NCBI GenBank assembly: GCA_029556615.1
Contig: JAKQDD010000236.1
Span: 1 to 64,000, forward strand
Origin: Verrucomicrobiota bacterium
GTDB lineage: Bacteria > Verrucomicrobiota > Verrucomicrobiia > Limisphaerales > J093
Reading direction: 5' to 3'
Length of the DNA stretch: 64,000 nucleotides
Shown: positions 10,934-19,990 of the stretch, one piece after another
How positions within the stretch are numbered: the stretch's first letter is position 1
Layout of the letters: every line of letters begins with the position of its first letter
Position numbers and translations under genes: made by a program
The notes under the pieces: model-generated
What the model saw: the letters and a program-made list of their open reading frames with translations, nothing else
Databases searched by the model: none
Told to the model about the DNA's origin: nothing

Positions 10934-11853
10934 TCGGTGGTTGTCCCGGCCAGCAACAGGGCCCCGGTGGGCACAGCGTCCTCCCGCAAGGCGGCCAGCG
11001 CCACCGATGGCACCGGGTGGAAAGCCTCCATCACCCAGCTCCCCAGGGACGCCGACACCGCGGCGCGCAGCGGTTCGCCGAGCAGGGCAAGACCGCCGCC
11101 CAGCACGATCCTCCCAGGGTGAAAGAGATGGACAACATGCGACAGTCCGAAAGCCAGATCGGCGGCGGTTGCCTCGAGAATCGCGCGGGCCGCAGGATCG
11201 CCCTGGGCCAGCGCCGGGCCCAGGTGCCGAGCCTCGCGGCCTGGCGATTCCCGGACCAGCCGCGCCAGCAGTCCCGAGGGGTCCCGCGCCACGTGGGCGA
11301 GCACCTCGCGGTCTACAGCCCACCCCGCACAACAGGACTCGACCGTGCGTCCCTCGCGATCCAGGCGGACATGGCCAAGCTCCGCCTCCCCGGGGGGCGC
11401 GCCATGGTAGATGCCACCGTCCACGACCAAGCCGCCGCCGACACCGCTGCCCAGCGTTGCGTAGAAGACCGGATCGTGACCGCGGCCGGCACCGAGTCGC
11501 GCCTCCGCCAGTGCGGCGGTGTTGGCGTCGTTCTCGACACGAACCGGGGCTTTTAACAGGGAGGCAATCCATTCGCCGAGCGGAAAGCCGGACCAACCCT
11601 CGACATGATGAGAGACGCAGACCCGCCCCGTCCGGTAATCCACCGGTCCGCCGAAGCCAACCGCACCCCCGGCGATGCGCCCGGTGCCGGCGAGGGAGGC
11701 GAGAGGAGCCGACAGTCGATCGCGGATTCCTGAGGCGCCGCGGGCAGGATCCACGTCGAACCGAAGTCGCTCAGTAACGTCCCCGCTGGGGGACCCGACA
11801 ACCACCTGGAGCTTGGTCCCCCCGATCTCGATGCCGACCACCCGTGTCGCCAT
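10930..11853 (-). CDS. ROK family protein (sugar kinase/regulator-like)
   Basis: The product (307 residues) has the ROK fold: an N-terminal phosphate-binding loop (GIEIGGTKL), an ENDANTAALAEA sugar-site motif and a GSGVGGGLVVDG loop. ROK enzymes phosphorylate glucose, N-acetylglucosamine or related sugars in the cytoplasm. There is no DNA-binding domain, so an enzyme is more likely than a repressor. The His of the zinc site is kept (AELGHVRLD), but the usual Cys cluster CxCGxxGCxE is altered to SCCAGWAVDRE, so metal binding may be changed. It overlaps the downstream membrane-protein gene by 4 nt and is divergent from the VIT/vWA gene. Confidence 0.85.
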   Translation of the reverse strand: MATRVVGIEIGGTKLQVVVGSPSGDVTERLRFDVDPARGASGIRDRLSAPLASLAGTGRIAGGAVGFGGPVDYRTGRVCVSHHVEGWSGFPLGEWIASLLKAPVRVENDANTAALAEARLGAGRGHDPVFYATLGSGVGGGLVVDGGIYHGAPPGEAELGHVRLDREGRTVESCCAGWAVDREVLAHVARDPSGLLARLVRESPGREARHLGPALAQGDPAARAILEATAADLAFGLSHVVHLFHPGRIVLGGGLALLGEPLRAAVSASLGSWVMEAFHPVPSVALAALREDAVPTGALLLAGTTTE

Positions 11854-11997
11854 GCGCGTGTTCTATCCTGGAAGGTCGATGGGCATCAAGCTTCCCGCGC
11901 GAATCTGCGCGGGGATGGTTCCTCGCCGATTCAGGACGGTCAGGAGCAAAGCGGACCGGGTTCCGTCTAACGGGATGGAACATAGGAAACCGGCGTC

Positions 11998-14373
11998 ATG
12001 AAACGACTTGGACTGCTCTGGGGGTTGCTGTTGACGATCACGTTGATGGTGCGGGGGGACGGGCTGATTGTGGTGCACGATCCTGGGCTGATCGTGCCGC
12101 CGCCGCGTCCGTGGCCGCGGCCGCCCTGGCCCCGGCCGGTGCCGCCGCCGCGGCCGTACACGTTCGCTCCCCTCGAAGTGATGTATCACCGGGTGGATGT
12201 CAAGGTGCGCGACCAGGTGGCGGTGACGTCGGTGGACCAGGAATTCCACAATCCGAATGACCGGACGCTCGAAGGGACGTACGTCTTTCCGGTGCCGAAA
12301 GGGGCGCAGATCGACAAGTTCAGCATGGACATTGACGGCCGGTCGGTCGACGCGGAGCTGCTGGCGGCCGACAAGGCCCGGAAGATCTACGAGGACATCG
12401 TGCGACAGCACCGGGACCCGGCGCTCCTCGAGTATGCCGGGCGGGAGATGTTCAAGGTGCGGATCTACCCGATCGAACCCCGGTCGAAGAAGCGGGTGAA
12501 GCTGTCGTACACGCAGGTGCTGAAATCTGACGCCGGCCTTGTTCAGTACCTGTATCCGCTGAACACCGAGCGCTTCTCCGCGAAACCGATCTCGTCGGTG
12601 AGCCTGCGTCTCGACCTCGAGACGCGGCGGCCGCTGAAGACGATTTACTCCCCCTCCCACGCGGTCGAGATCCGGCGCGACGGCGAGCGGCGAGCGATCG
12701 TGGGATTCGAGACGAAGGATGTGAAGCCCGACACGGATTTCCAGTTGCTCTACGGGGCGGAGGGCGGCGCGGTGGGGATGAGTCTCGTCACGCATCGCGT
12801 CGCCGGTGAAGACGGCTTTTTCATGCTGCTGGCGGCGCCATCTCCCGCGGTCGAATCGGCCGAGGCGCTGCCCAAGGATGTGACCTTCGTGGTTGACACC
12901 TCGGGTTCGATGGCCGGCAACAAGCTCGAACAGGCGCGCAAGGCGCTGTTGTTCTGCGTCGAGAACCTCGGCGAGCAGGACCGATTCCAGGTGATCCGGT
13001 TCTCGACGGAGGCGGAGCCCTTGTTCGACGGGTTGATCGAGGCGAACGCCGCGTCCCGCCAGCGGGCGGCCGTGTTCATTCGCGGGTTGAAGCCGCTGGG
13101 GGGCACGGCGATCCATGACGCCCTCGAGCGCGCTGTCGGAGCCCGTCCGGACCAGTCCTCGAGACCCTACTACGTCATCTTCCTCACCGACGGCCTGCCA
13201 ACGGTCGGGGAGGTGAACCCGGACGCCATCGTCCGGATGGTCGAGCAGCGGGCGGGGGGCAAGGTGCGCGGCTTCTGTTTTGGCATTGGCCACGACGTGA
13301 ACACGCATCTGTTGGACCGGATCACAGAGACAACGCGGGGGACGAGCGCCTACGTGCTGCCGGACGAGGACCTCGAGGTGAAGCTCTCGAGCTTCTTCTC
13401 GAAGATCAAAGAGCCGATCCTGGCGCAATTGAAGCTCACGCTGCCCGAGGCGGTCCGGGCTACGGCGCTCTACCCGGCGCCGCTGCCGGATCTGTTCCGG
13501 GGCGACCAGTTGGTTGTGGTGGGGCGGTATTCCGGGCGTGGGGAAGGGCCGTTGACGATCGAAGGGAATGTGAACGGCAGGCCCCAGCGGTTCAGCCATG
13601 ACGCGGTCTTTGTCGAGGTCGCGACCGAGCACGACTTCATTCCGCGCCTTTGGGCGGTGCGCCGGATCGGCTATTTGCTCGACGAGATCCGGTTGCGCGG
13701 CGAGAACTCGGAGCTGAAGGATGAGATTGTGACCCTGGCGCGCGGGTACGGGGTGGTGACGCCGTACACGGCATTCCTGATCCAGGAGGACGAGCAGCGG
13801 CGGGGAGTGCCCCTGGCGCAGCAGATGGTGCCGGCGTCGGCCTCGGATCCCGCAACCCGGCGGGTGGCGGCTGATGCGTTCCGAAACACGGCACGCCAGA
13901 GCAGCGGCGCGGGCGCGGTGGCGGCGGCGCGGTACGGACTCTCCCAAAAGACGGCGAGCCGGGTGGACGATGCCCTGGCGACGGGCCGGCAGGAAGCGGA
14001 ACGGATGTGGATGGCCGCGGCGCCGGCGCCGGTGGCGACCTCGCCGGCCCAGGCGCAACCCGCTCCCTGGGGCGCTCCATCGACGCCAGGCGCGGCCTCG
14101 ACAACAGCCGGTGCGAGCGGCGAGAGCGTGCGTTGGGCTGAGTACGGCCAGCAGACGCGGTTTGTGAACGGTCGTTCGTTCTTTCAGAGTGGGGAGCAAT
14201 GGATCGATGCCCGGGTGCCGCAGGCGGCCCAGGCACGGCGTGTTCGGATCCAGTTCAACTCGTCAGAGTACTTCGACTGGCTGGCGCGTCATCCTGAAGC
14301 CGGCGGTTGGCTGGCCTTGGGCTCGCAGGTGCAGTTCCTGTTGGACGATACGATCTACGAGATCCACGAATGA
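11998..14373 (+). CDS. exported VIT and von Willebrand factor A domain protein
   Basis: The protein (791 residues) starts with a signal peptide (MKRLGLLWGLLLTITLMV) and a Pro-rich stretch. A VIT domain (about residues 50-190) contains the typical EFHNPNDRTLEGTYVFPVP-like block. It is followed by a vWA domain from about residue 297 with a complete metal site (DTSGSM, and later FLTDGLP). The C-terminal 200 residues are Ala/Pro-rich, with a final conserved-looking segment. The layout is that of inter-alpha-trypsin-inhibitor-heavy-chain-like bacterial proteins, thought to act in the envelope in protein binding. No sortase or LPXTG signal is visible. Confidence 0.88.
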   Translation: MKRLGLLWGLLLTITLMVRGDGLIVVHDPGLIVPPPRPWPRPPWPRPVPPPRPYTFAPLEVMYHRVDVKVRDQVAVTSVDQEFHNPNDRTLEGTYVFPVPKGAQIDKFSMDIDGRSVDAELLAADKARKIYEDIVRQHRDPALLEYAGREMFKVRIYPIEPRSKKRVKLSYTQVLKSDAGLVQYLYPLNTERFSAKPISSVSLRLDLETRRPLKTIYSPSHAVEIRRDGERRAIVGFETKDVKPDTDFQLLYGAEGGAVGMSLVTHRVAGEDGFFMLLAAPSPAVESAEALPKDVTFVVDTSGSMAGNKLEQARKALLFCVENLGEQDRFQVIRFSTEAEPLFDGLIEANAASRQRAAVFIRGLKPLGGTAIHDALERAVGARPDQSSRPYYVIFLTDGLPTVGEVNPDAIVRMVEQRAGGKVRGFCFGIGHDVNTHLLDRITETTRGTSAYVLPDEDLEVKLSSFFSKIKEPILAQLKLTLPEAVRATALYPAPLPDLFRGDQLVVVGRYSGRGEGPLTIEGNVNGRPQRFSHDAVFVEVATEHDFIPRLWAVRRIGYLLDEIRLRGENSELKDEIVTLARGYGVVTPYTAFLIQEDEQRRGVPLAQQMVPASASDPATRRVAADAFRNTARQSSGAGAVAAARYGLSQKTASRVDDALATGRQEAERMWMAAAPAPVATSPAQAQPAPWGAPSTPGAASTTAGASGESVRWAEYGQQTRFVNGRSFFQSGEQWIDARVPQAAQARRVRIQFNSSEYFDWLARHPEAGGWLALGSQVQFLLDDTIYEIHE

Positions 14374-14396
14374 CTTGAACCGGCGGGCGGGGTCAT

Positions 14397-14586
14397 TCTA
14401 GAGTCCTCGACCTGTGGAATATGCGCTCAACAGGTCAAGTTTGGCCCCTGCTGGTTCAGGCCATCCCTCCTTCCGTCGAGGACTCTACATTAGCGAGGCG
14501 CGGAACAGAGGGTTCGGAAAGGCAGGAAGGCTTCATGGGATCGCGGACTTCGTTAGGTCTGAGGCGGCGCCTCGCTAGAGTCCTCC
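14397..14586. repeat. dispersed intergenic repeat, copy 2 (inverted relative to copy 1)
   Basis: This is the reverse-complement relative of 8921-9112, sharing most of its length at roughly three bases in four by eye. The inner inverted repeat is AGAGTCCTCGAC at 14400-14411 against GTCGAGGACTCT at 14475-14486, the same spacing (about 87 nt) as in copy 1. It fills most of the 290-nt gap between the VIT/vWA gene and the phosphatidyltransferase gene. It may double as a transcription stop for the upstream gene. Confidence 0.75.
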
Positions 14587-14664
14587 CCCCTTGAAACGCG
14601 TCGCGAGCAAGTCAAGTCGGGGCCTCCGCCGTTCCGGCCCTGCCCCGCTTCCGGCGGGGGCTCT

Positions 14665-15294
14665 ATGAATCGCCGCCGGGATTGGAGGTTTGCGTTCGTG
14701 CAAATCCTCACGTTCGGCCGGGTGCCGCTCATCTTCGTGTTTCCGGCGGTGGCCCTTGCGGCGGGAAGGCCGTTGTCGGGCGTGGCCTTTGGCGTGGCGT
14801 TTGGGACGATGCTGGCGTCGGCGCTGACGGATCTGCTGGACGGGTATTTTGCGCGGAAGCTGGGGGTGGCGAGCCGGTTGGGAGCCTACGCGGATCCGCT
14901 GACGGACAAGGTATTCTACCTGACGTCGCTCCCGACGCTGGTGTACCTGGCGGGGGTGCAGGGGGAGCGGGGGCATGCCGGGTTGCTGTTGGTGATGACG
15001 ATCTTCTTCCTTCTGCGGGACCAGTGGGTCTCCTTCATGCGGTCGATCGGCGCCTTGTATCAGTCGGATGCCCGGGCCAACTGGTCGGGGAAAGCGCGAA
15101 CACTGGTTGCGTTTCCGGCGATCTGCGTGGCCTTTTACCATCTGGGGGCGCCGGCGAGCTGGCCGCTGACGATCCCGGTCGCGCTGGTCTGGGGCCTCGA
15201 GATTGCGAGCATTGGGATCAATGCCATCTCGATTTGGGTCTACACGCGGCATTATGGGCCGGCCCTCCTCAAGGAGATGAGCTCCGACCATTGA
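14665..15294 (+). CDS. CDP-alcohol phosphatidyltransferase
   Basis: This 209-residue inner-membrane enzyme transfers a phosphatidyl group from CDP-diacylglycerol to an alcohol such as glycerol phosphate or inositol. The full signature Dx2DGx2ARx8Gx3Dx3D is present (DLLDGYFARKLGVASRLGAY then ADPLTD), so the metal and CDP site is intact. Five or six hydrophobic helices match the family. The most common bacterial member is phosphatidylglycerophosphate synthase, but the acceptor cannot be read from sequence. It is followed by selA after 30 nt. Confidence 0.88.
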   Translation: MNRRRDWRFAFVQILTFGRVPLIFVFPAVALAAGRPLSGVAFGVAFGTMLASALTDLLDGYFARKLGVASRLGAYADPLTDKVFYLTSLPTLVYLAGVQGERGHAGLLLVMTIFFLLRDQWVSFMRSIGALYQSDARANWSGKARTLVAFPAICVAFYHLGAPASWPLTIPVALVWGLEIASIGINAISIWVYTRHYGPALLKEMSSDH

Positions 15295-15324
15295 GCCGGT
15301 GACGGACTGTGCGCTGAACTTCCT

Positions 15325-16770
15325 ATGTCGCCTCCAAACCGCAATCCGTTGCTCGAGCAGATCCCGTCGATGACGGTCCTTCTGAAGGACAAGCGGGTGG
15401 CGGCCTGGCTCGAGGAGCATCCGCGGTCGCTGGTGACCGGCTCGCTGCGGACAGCATTGGACCGCGTGCGGCGCCGGGTGATCGCGGACGCCAAGGGGCG
15501 ATGCGGCGCGCGGCACCTCACGGCGGATGCCGTGCTGGACGAGGCGGCGGTCCTGCTGGCAGAGGCCGTGTCCCCGCAGGTGCGGGAGGCGATCAACGCG
15601 ACGGGTATCCTGCTGCACACGGGATTGGGACGCGCGGTTTATCCGGGGCGCGTGGTGGAAGCCGTGCAGCCGGAGTTGCGCGGGTACTGCACGCTCGCGA
15701 TCGACCGCCGGACGGGGGGGCGGATCGAGCGCGACGAGCTGATCGAGCCGCTGCTTGCCGAGCTGACCGGCGCGGAATCAGCGACGGTCGTAAACAACAA
15801 CGCCGCGGCGACGCTGCTGGTGCTGGCGGCGCTGGCGGCAGGCCGGGAAGTCATTGTGTCCCGCGGCCAGTTGATCGAGATCGGCGGTTCGTTCCGGCTG
15901 CCGGAGGTGATGGCGCAGAGCGGGGCCCGCCTCGTCGAGGTGGGAGCCACTAATCGCACGCATCTTGCCGACTACCGCAACGCGGTCACGCCCGCCACCG
16001 CCGCCATCCTCCGCGCCCACCCGAGCAATTATCGGATCGTCGGCTTCACGACGCAGCCGGCCCTGGACGAGCTCGCGGCGCTGGCGCACGAGCGGGGGAT
16101 CGTGTTGATCGATGATCTCGGCTCCGGAGCGCTGGTGGATCTGGCGGCGTACGGCCTGCCGCACGAACCCACGGTGCAGGAGTCGATCCGGGCCGGCGCG
16201 GATCTCGTGTTGTTCAGCGGCGACAAACTGATCGGGGGGGCGCAATCGGGGATTGTGGTGGGCCGTCGGGCGTTGATCGAGCGGCTGCGCCGGCATCCCC
16301 TGATGCGGGCGGTCCGGGTGGACAAGACGTGCATGCTGGTCCTCGAGCGGACGCTGGCGCTGTTCCGGCGCCCCGAGCGTTTGGCGGAGGAGCATCCGAC
16401 CTATCAGATGCTGGCGTTGCCGGTGAGCCGGCTCCGGGAACGGGCGGAGTCGCTGGCGCGGCAGGTGGCCTCCACGATTCCGGGTGTCGAGACCGACGTC
16501 CGGCCCAGCGAGTCCTACCTGGGCAGCGGGTCGGTGCCGACCCAGTCGATTCCCAGCGTCTGTCTGGCGGTGACGGTCCCGGGAATCGCCGCCGGGGAGC
16601 TCGCGAGGCGCCTGCGGCTGGATCTCGAGGGCGTGTTCGGGCGGATCGAGGGGGACGCGCTCCTGCTGGACTTGAGGACGGTTGCGGAGAGCCAGTTGCC
16701 GCGGCTCGCAGCGGCTCTGGCCCGGGTGACGGCAGCCGCTTCGGAGGAAGGCGCCGCCGGGAATCGGTGA
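15325..16770 (+). CDS. selA: L-seryl-tRNA(Sec) selenium transferase
   Basis: SelA converts seryl-tRNA(Sec) to selenocysteyl-tRNA(Sec) using selenophosphate and pyridoxal phosphate. The length (481 residues) fits bacterial SelA. The cofactor-binding Lys is seen in LFSGDKLIGGAQSGI, and the N-terminal region has the family block INATGILLHTGLGRA. It is 30 nt upstream of selB on the same strand, the usual arrangement. Its presence means the host should make selenoproteins; the selD gene and tRNA(Sec) gene are not in the window. Confidence 0.95.
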   Translation: MSPPNRNPLLEQIPSMTVLLKDKRVAAWLEEHPRSLVTGSLRTALDRVRRRVIADAKGRCGARHLTADAVLDEAAVLLAEAVSPQVREAINATGILLHTGLGRAVYPGRVVEAVQPELRGYCTLAIDRRTGGRIERDELIEPLLAELTGAESATVVNNNAAATLLVLAALAAGREVIVSRGQLIEIGGSFRLPEVMAQSGARLVEVGATNRTHLADYRNAVTPATAAILRAHPSNYRIVGFTTQPALDELAALAHERGIVLIDDLGSGALVDLAAYGLPHEPTVQESIRAGADLVLFSGDKLIGGAQSGIVVGRRALIERLRRHPLMRAVRVDKTCMLVLERTLALFRRPERLAEEHPTYQMLALPVSRLRERAESLARQVASTIPGVETDVRPSESYLGSGSVPTQSIPSVCLAVTVPGIAAGELARRLRLDLEGVFGRIEGDALLLDLRTVAESQLPRLAAALARVTAAASEEGAAGNR

Positions 16771-16800
16771 CACGGCGCGGCTCGATGCCCGCTGCGCGCA

Positions 16801-18777
16801 ATGAATGGGCCACGGAGAAACCTGATGCTGGGCACGGCCGGTCACGTCGACCACGGAAAGACCGCCCTGGTTCAGCTCCTGACAGGCTGCAACACGGATA
16901 CCCTGCCCGAAGAACGCGCGCGGGGGCTGACGATCGACCTGGGGTTCGCTCCCTGCCGTCTGGCGGATCGCCGGGTCGTGGGGGTGGTGGATGTTCCCGG
17001 GCACGTGGATTTCGTCCGGAACATGGTCGCCGGCGCCCACGGCATCGACGTCGTCATCCTGGTGATCGCTGCCGACGATGGCGTGATGCCGCAGACGCGC
17101 GAGCACCTGCACATCCTCACCTTGATGGGGCTGCAGCGCGGTGTGGTGGTGCTGACGAAGACCGACCTCGTGGACGATGTCCGGCGCGCGTGCGTGCTCG
17201 AGGACATCGGCCGGCTCGCGCGGGGGACGTTCCTCGAGTCCGCCCCCGTCTGTCCGGTCTCCAACGTCACGGGGGATGGCTACGGCGCGTTCTTCGACAC
17301 CTTGAATGCGCTCGTGGATGCGTGTGGCGATCGTGATTGCCGGGGGCGGTTCCGGGTTTGGGTGGCCGATCCGTTCGCGAGCCGCGGCTTTGGCACCGTG
17401 GTCACCGGCATTCCCTCGAGCGGGGTGGTTAGGCCCGGGGACGAACTGGCGCTGGCTCCCGGCGGGCACCAGGGGCGCGTCCGCCGCCTCGAGGTCTATG
17501 GTGAAGACGCCGCCGAAGGGCGCGCCGGCGAATGCGTGGCCCTGAATCTGCCGGACCTCGATCTCGCCGAGGTGCGCCGAGGAGCGGTCCTCGGCCCCCC
17601 CGAGGCGTTCGTTCCCGTCACCATGGCGGAAGCCGAGCTGCGGCTTCTGGACTCCGTTGCCGGACGGATCAAGGATAATGCCGAGGTCCATCTGCACGTG
17701 GGAACGGCGTCCGTGCTGGCCCGCGTCGCTCTGCTCGAGCGCGGCGAAATCGCCGCCGGCGAACAGCAGATGGCGCAACTGCGGTTCGCCGAGCCGCTGG
17801 CGCTGATTCCCGGGGATCGGTATGTCGTGCGGGCGGGATTGTCCGGCGTGGGGCAGGGGACGCTGACGACGCTGGGCGGCGGCCGGGTGCTGGGGATTGG
17901 CAACCTCCGGCTGCGGCGGCGCCGGCCGTGGACGCTTGCGACCTTGGGCGCCCGCCTTGCCGCGCTCGACGATCCGGCAGCCTGGTGCGCCAACACGCTC
18001 AAGGAGAGCGGTCGCATCCTGGAGGCCGGCGAGTTGGCGCACGCGGGGAATCATCTCGCCGCCGAGGTTCGCGCGTTGCTCGAGACCTTGCAGACGCAGG
18101 GGATCGCGGTGGCTGCGCCCGACGGCGGCTGGGTGCACCGCGATGTGCTCGAAGGGGTCAAAGCGCGCGTCGTGGAAGCGGTTCGTGCCTACCACGCTGC
18201 GAACCCGCAGCGCCTGGGGATCGATGCCGGATCGCTCCTGCCGGCGGCTTCCGGCAACCCGGTGCTCCTGCGGTTGGCGCTCGACTCGATGGTCCGCTGC
18301 GGGCCTTTGCAGCGGCGCGGGGAACGGCTGGCCATCGCGGGTTGGAAACCGGAGGTCGCCAGCGCGGAAGAACAGGTGGCGAGCACCGTCGAGGTGGCGT
18401 TGAGACAGGCAGGGGTGACCGCGCCAACGATTGCGTCCTTGGCGGCAGAGTTGCATCTGCCCCTGGCGCGAATCGAAGCCGCAGTCACGCTGCTCGTGGA
18501 ACGCGGCATCGCCGTCAGGCTCGGGGAGGACTTGATCGTTCATCAAACGGCCGCGGGCACGGCTCAACAAATCGCACTGCGACTCTTCGCGCGAGGGCCG
18601 TCCTTCTCGACCATGGACTTTCGCGATGCGCTGGGCGTGAGCCGGAAATACGCCGTGCCCCTGCTGGATCACCTGGATCGGATCCGGTTCACGACGCGCA
18701 ACGGCAACATCCGAACCCCGGGGACGGGAGCGCGTGAGGCGATGAAGACGCCGATAGAAGGGGGAAGTGAAGAGTGA
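16801..18777 (+). CDS. selB: selenocysteine-specific elongation factor
   Basis: SelB brings selenocysteyl-tRNA to UGA codons that carry a downstream SECIS hairpin. The GTPase motifs are intact: GHVDHGKT, DVPGHVDFV and TKTD. Two beta-barrel domains follow, and the C-terminal half carries the winged-helix repeats that bind the mRNA hairpin. The length of 658 residues is slightly above the E. coli protein. The start at ATG 16801 puts only eight residues before the first GTPase strand. It forms a unit with selA. A hairpin at 18802-18844 follows the stop. Confidence 0.95.
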   Translation: MNGPRRNLMLGTAGHVDHGKTALVQLLTGCNTDTLPEERARGLTIDLGFAPCRLADRRVVGVVDVPGHVDFVRNMVAGAHGIDVVILVIAADDGVMPQTREHLHILTLMGLQRGVVVLTKTDLVDDVRRACVLEDIGRLARGTFLESAPVCPVSNVTGDGYGAFFDTLNALVDACGDRDCRGRFRVWVADPFASRGFGTVVTGIPSSGVVRPGDELALAPGGHQGRVRRLEVYGEDAAEGRAGECVALNLPDLDLAEVRRGAVLGPPEAFVPVTMAEAELRLLDSVAGRIKDNAEVHLHVGTASVLARVALLERGEIAAGEQQMAQLRFAEPLALIPGDRYVVRAGLSGVGQGTLTTLGGGRVLGIGNLRLRRRRPWTLATLGARLAALDDPAAWCANTLKESGRILEAGELAHAGNHLAAEVRALLETLQTQGIAVAAPDGGWVHRDVLEGVKARVVEAVRAYHAANPQRLGIDAGSLLPAASGNPVLLRLALDSMVRCGPLQRRGERLAIAGWKPEVASAEEQVASTVEVALRQAGVTAPTIASLAAELHLPLARIEAAVTLLVERGIAVRLGEDLIVHQTAAGTAQQIALRLFARGPSFSTMDFRDALGVSRKYAVPLLDHLDRIRFTTRNGNIRTPGTGAREAMKTPIEGGSEE

Positions 18778-18801
18778 GGAGCCGACCGCGAGGAGGCGCC
18801 G

Positions 18802-18844
18802 CTCGCCCTGGATCCATCTCCCCGCTCCTTCGTCGCAGGGCGAG
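18802..18844 (+). terminator. possible stem-loop terminator after selB
   Basis: CTCGCCCT at 18802-18809 pairs with AGGGCGAG at 18837-18844. It lies 25 nt after the selB stop and could end the selAB transcript, but it has no T run after it. A similar hairpin-forming sequence (CCTCGCCTCC with GGAGGCGAGG) occurs near 22455, so this may instead be an intergenic repeat. The rest of the gap to 19022 shows nothing I can name; in particular no tRNA(Sec) was seen. Confidence 0.35.
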
Positions 18845-19021
18845 GGTAGGACCGATGCGTCCACAGCCCCGGTGAAAAGCTCATGGCGACGGGCCGGCCT
18901 TGCCGCAGCGCGCTGGGGACAGCGCGCCGACGGCCAGCGGGACAAAAAAGAAATCCCCGCGGACACTGCCCGTGCCGCCCGCACCGCGGGCGGCCACAGA
19001 AAGCAGCTCCTGCGTCCGCTG

Positions 19022-19990
19022 TCATCCGGCCAGACCGGAATCAGTTCTTGCACAGACCCTAAGGCCCGCCACCAACGACTCGACTGCCTCGAGCACCCTG
19101 TCGACCGGCAGGTGCCCCAGCCCCGCCGGGTCCCGCAGCACCCGCATCCGCGGACTCGAAGGACGCCAGATCGCCTCGATCGAGTCCCCCCACAACACAA
19201 GACCCGGCAGCCCCACCGCAGCCGCCAGATGTGTAATCCCTGAGTCGTGCCCCACAAATCCGTCACACGCCGCCAAGCGCCGCGCCAGAACCGGTAACGG
19301 CCAGTGGCACGCCGTCTCGACTCGGTTCGCTGGCACCATCGCCGCCAATCGATCGATCCGACTGCCCTCCGCCTCGCCGCCGACCAGCAACAACCGGATC
19401 TCGGGCTTCCCGGCCAGTCGCTGCAGGAGTTCTGCCCACCGGTTTTCGGGCCAGTTCTTGCGCTCGCTGCCGCTCCCCGGGTGCAGGGCCAATTGCACGG
19501 CACCCGCATTGGATTCCGCCGGCCCGGCCCCTGTGTCCGGTTCCAGGGCCAATCGGGGAGACGGATCGGCATCCCAGATCGCCAGGCGCTCGAGCGGTTT
19601 CAGCAACGCTTGCGTCGCGTGCTGGCCGCCGCTCTCGTCCGGCCGGTGCGGCCCCTGGATGAACTGGGCGGGCGAACAACGGGCGACATTCAGCCGGAAC
19701 ACCGCGTCGGGATCGTACAGGTACGAGAGGATCACCGCGAACGAAGCGAAGTAGTCCGCCATGGCATCGTCGAGATCCCCTCCGTCGGCAAAGAAGCCCG
19801 CCAGCGCCCGCGAATCGATCGCTCGAACGCCGTCGGCCAACCCCCCGGATCGCGCCAATTCCGCAATGTGCGCGTACCCGAGCACCTCGAGGCGCGCTGT
19901 GGGAAAAGCCGCGCGCAATGCTGCCAGCACCGGCAGCGTGAGAATGAAATCTCCGATCGCACCGCCGCGGATCACGAGGATCTGGCTCAT
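19022..19990 (-). CDS. glycosyltransferase family 9 (heptosyltransferase-like)
   Basis: From ATG 19990 the 322-residue protein starts with ILVIRGGAIGDFILTLPVL, the hallmark of family 9 transferases such as the ADP-heptose:LPS heptosyltransferases. The C-terminal half has the nucleotide-sugar region (LALHPGSGSERKNWP, and GHDSGITHLAAAVGLP). It would add a sugar, possibly a heptose, to lipopolysaccharide or another envelope glycan. The ATG overlaps the stop of the preceding beta-helix gene by 4 nt, which supports this start over the in-frame ATG at 20032. It is the last gene of a three-gene operon. Confidence 0.85.
   Translation of the reverse strand: MSQILVIRGGAIGDFILTLPVLAALRAAFPTARLEVLGYAHIAELARSGGLADGVRAIDSRALAGFFADGGDLDDAMADYFASFAVILSYLYDPDAVFRLNVARCSPAQFIQGPHRPDESGGQHATQALLKPLERLAIWDADPSPRLALEPDTGAGPAESNAGAVQLALHPGSGSERKNWPENRWAELLQRLAGKPEIRLLLVGGEAEGSRIDRLAAMVPANRVETACHWPLPVLARRLAACDGFVGHDSGITHLAAAVGLPGLVLWGDSIEAIWRPSSPRMRVLRDPAGLGHLPVDRVLEAVESLVAGLRVCARTDSGLAG

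Noticed and set aside
18778..19021. tRNA(Sec) gene after selB
   Set aside because: The stretch has a hairpin but no UCA anticodon loop with long variable arm and no CCA end in the right place.
15778..19572. Long open minus-strand frame (1264 codons) across selA and selB
   Set aside because: It is antisense to well-supported genes and has a biased, motif-free composition.
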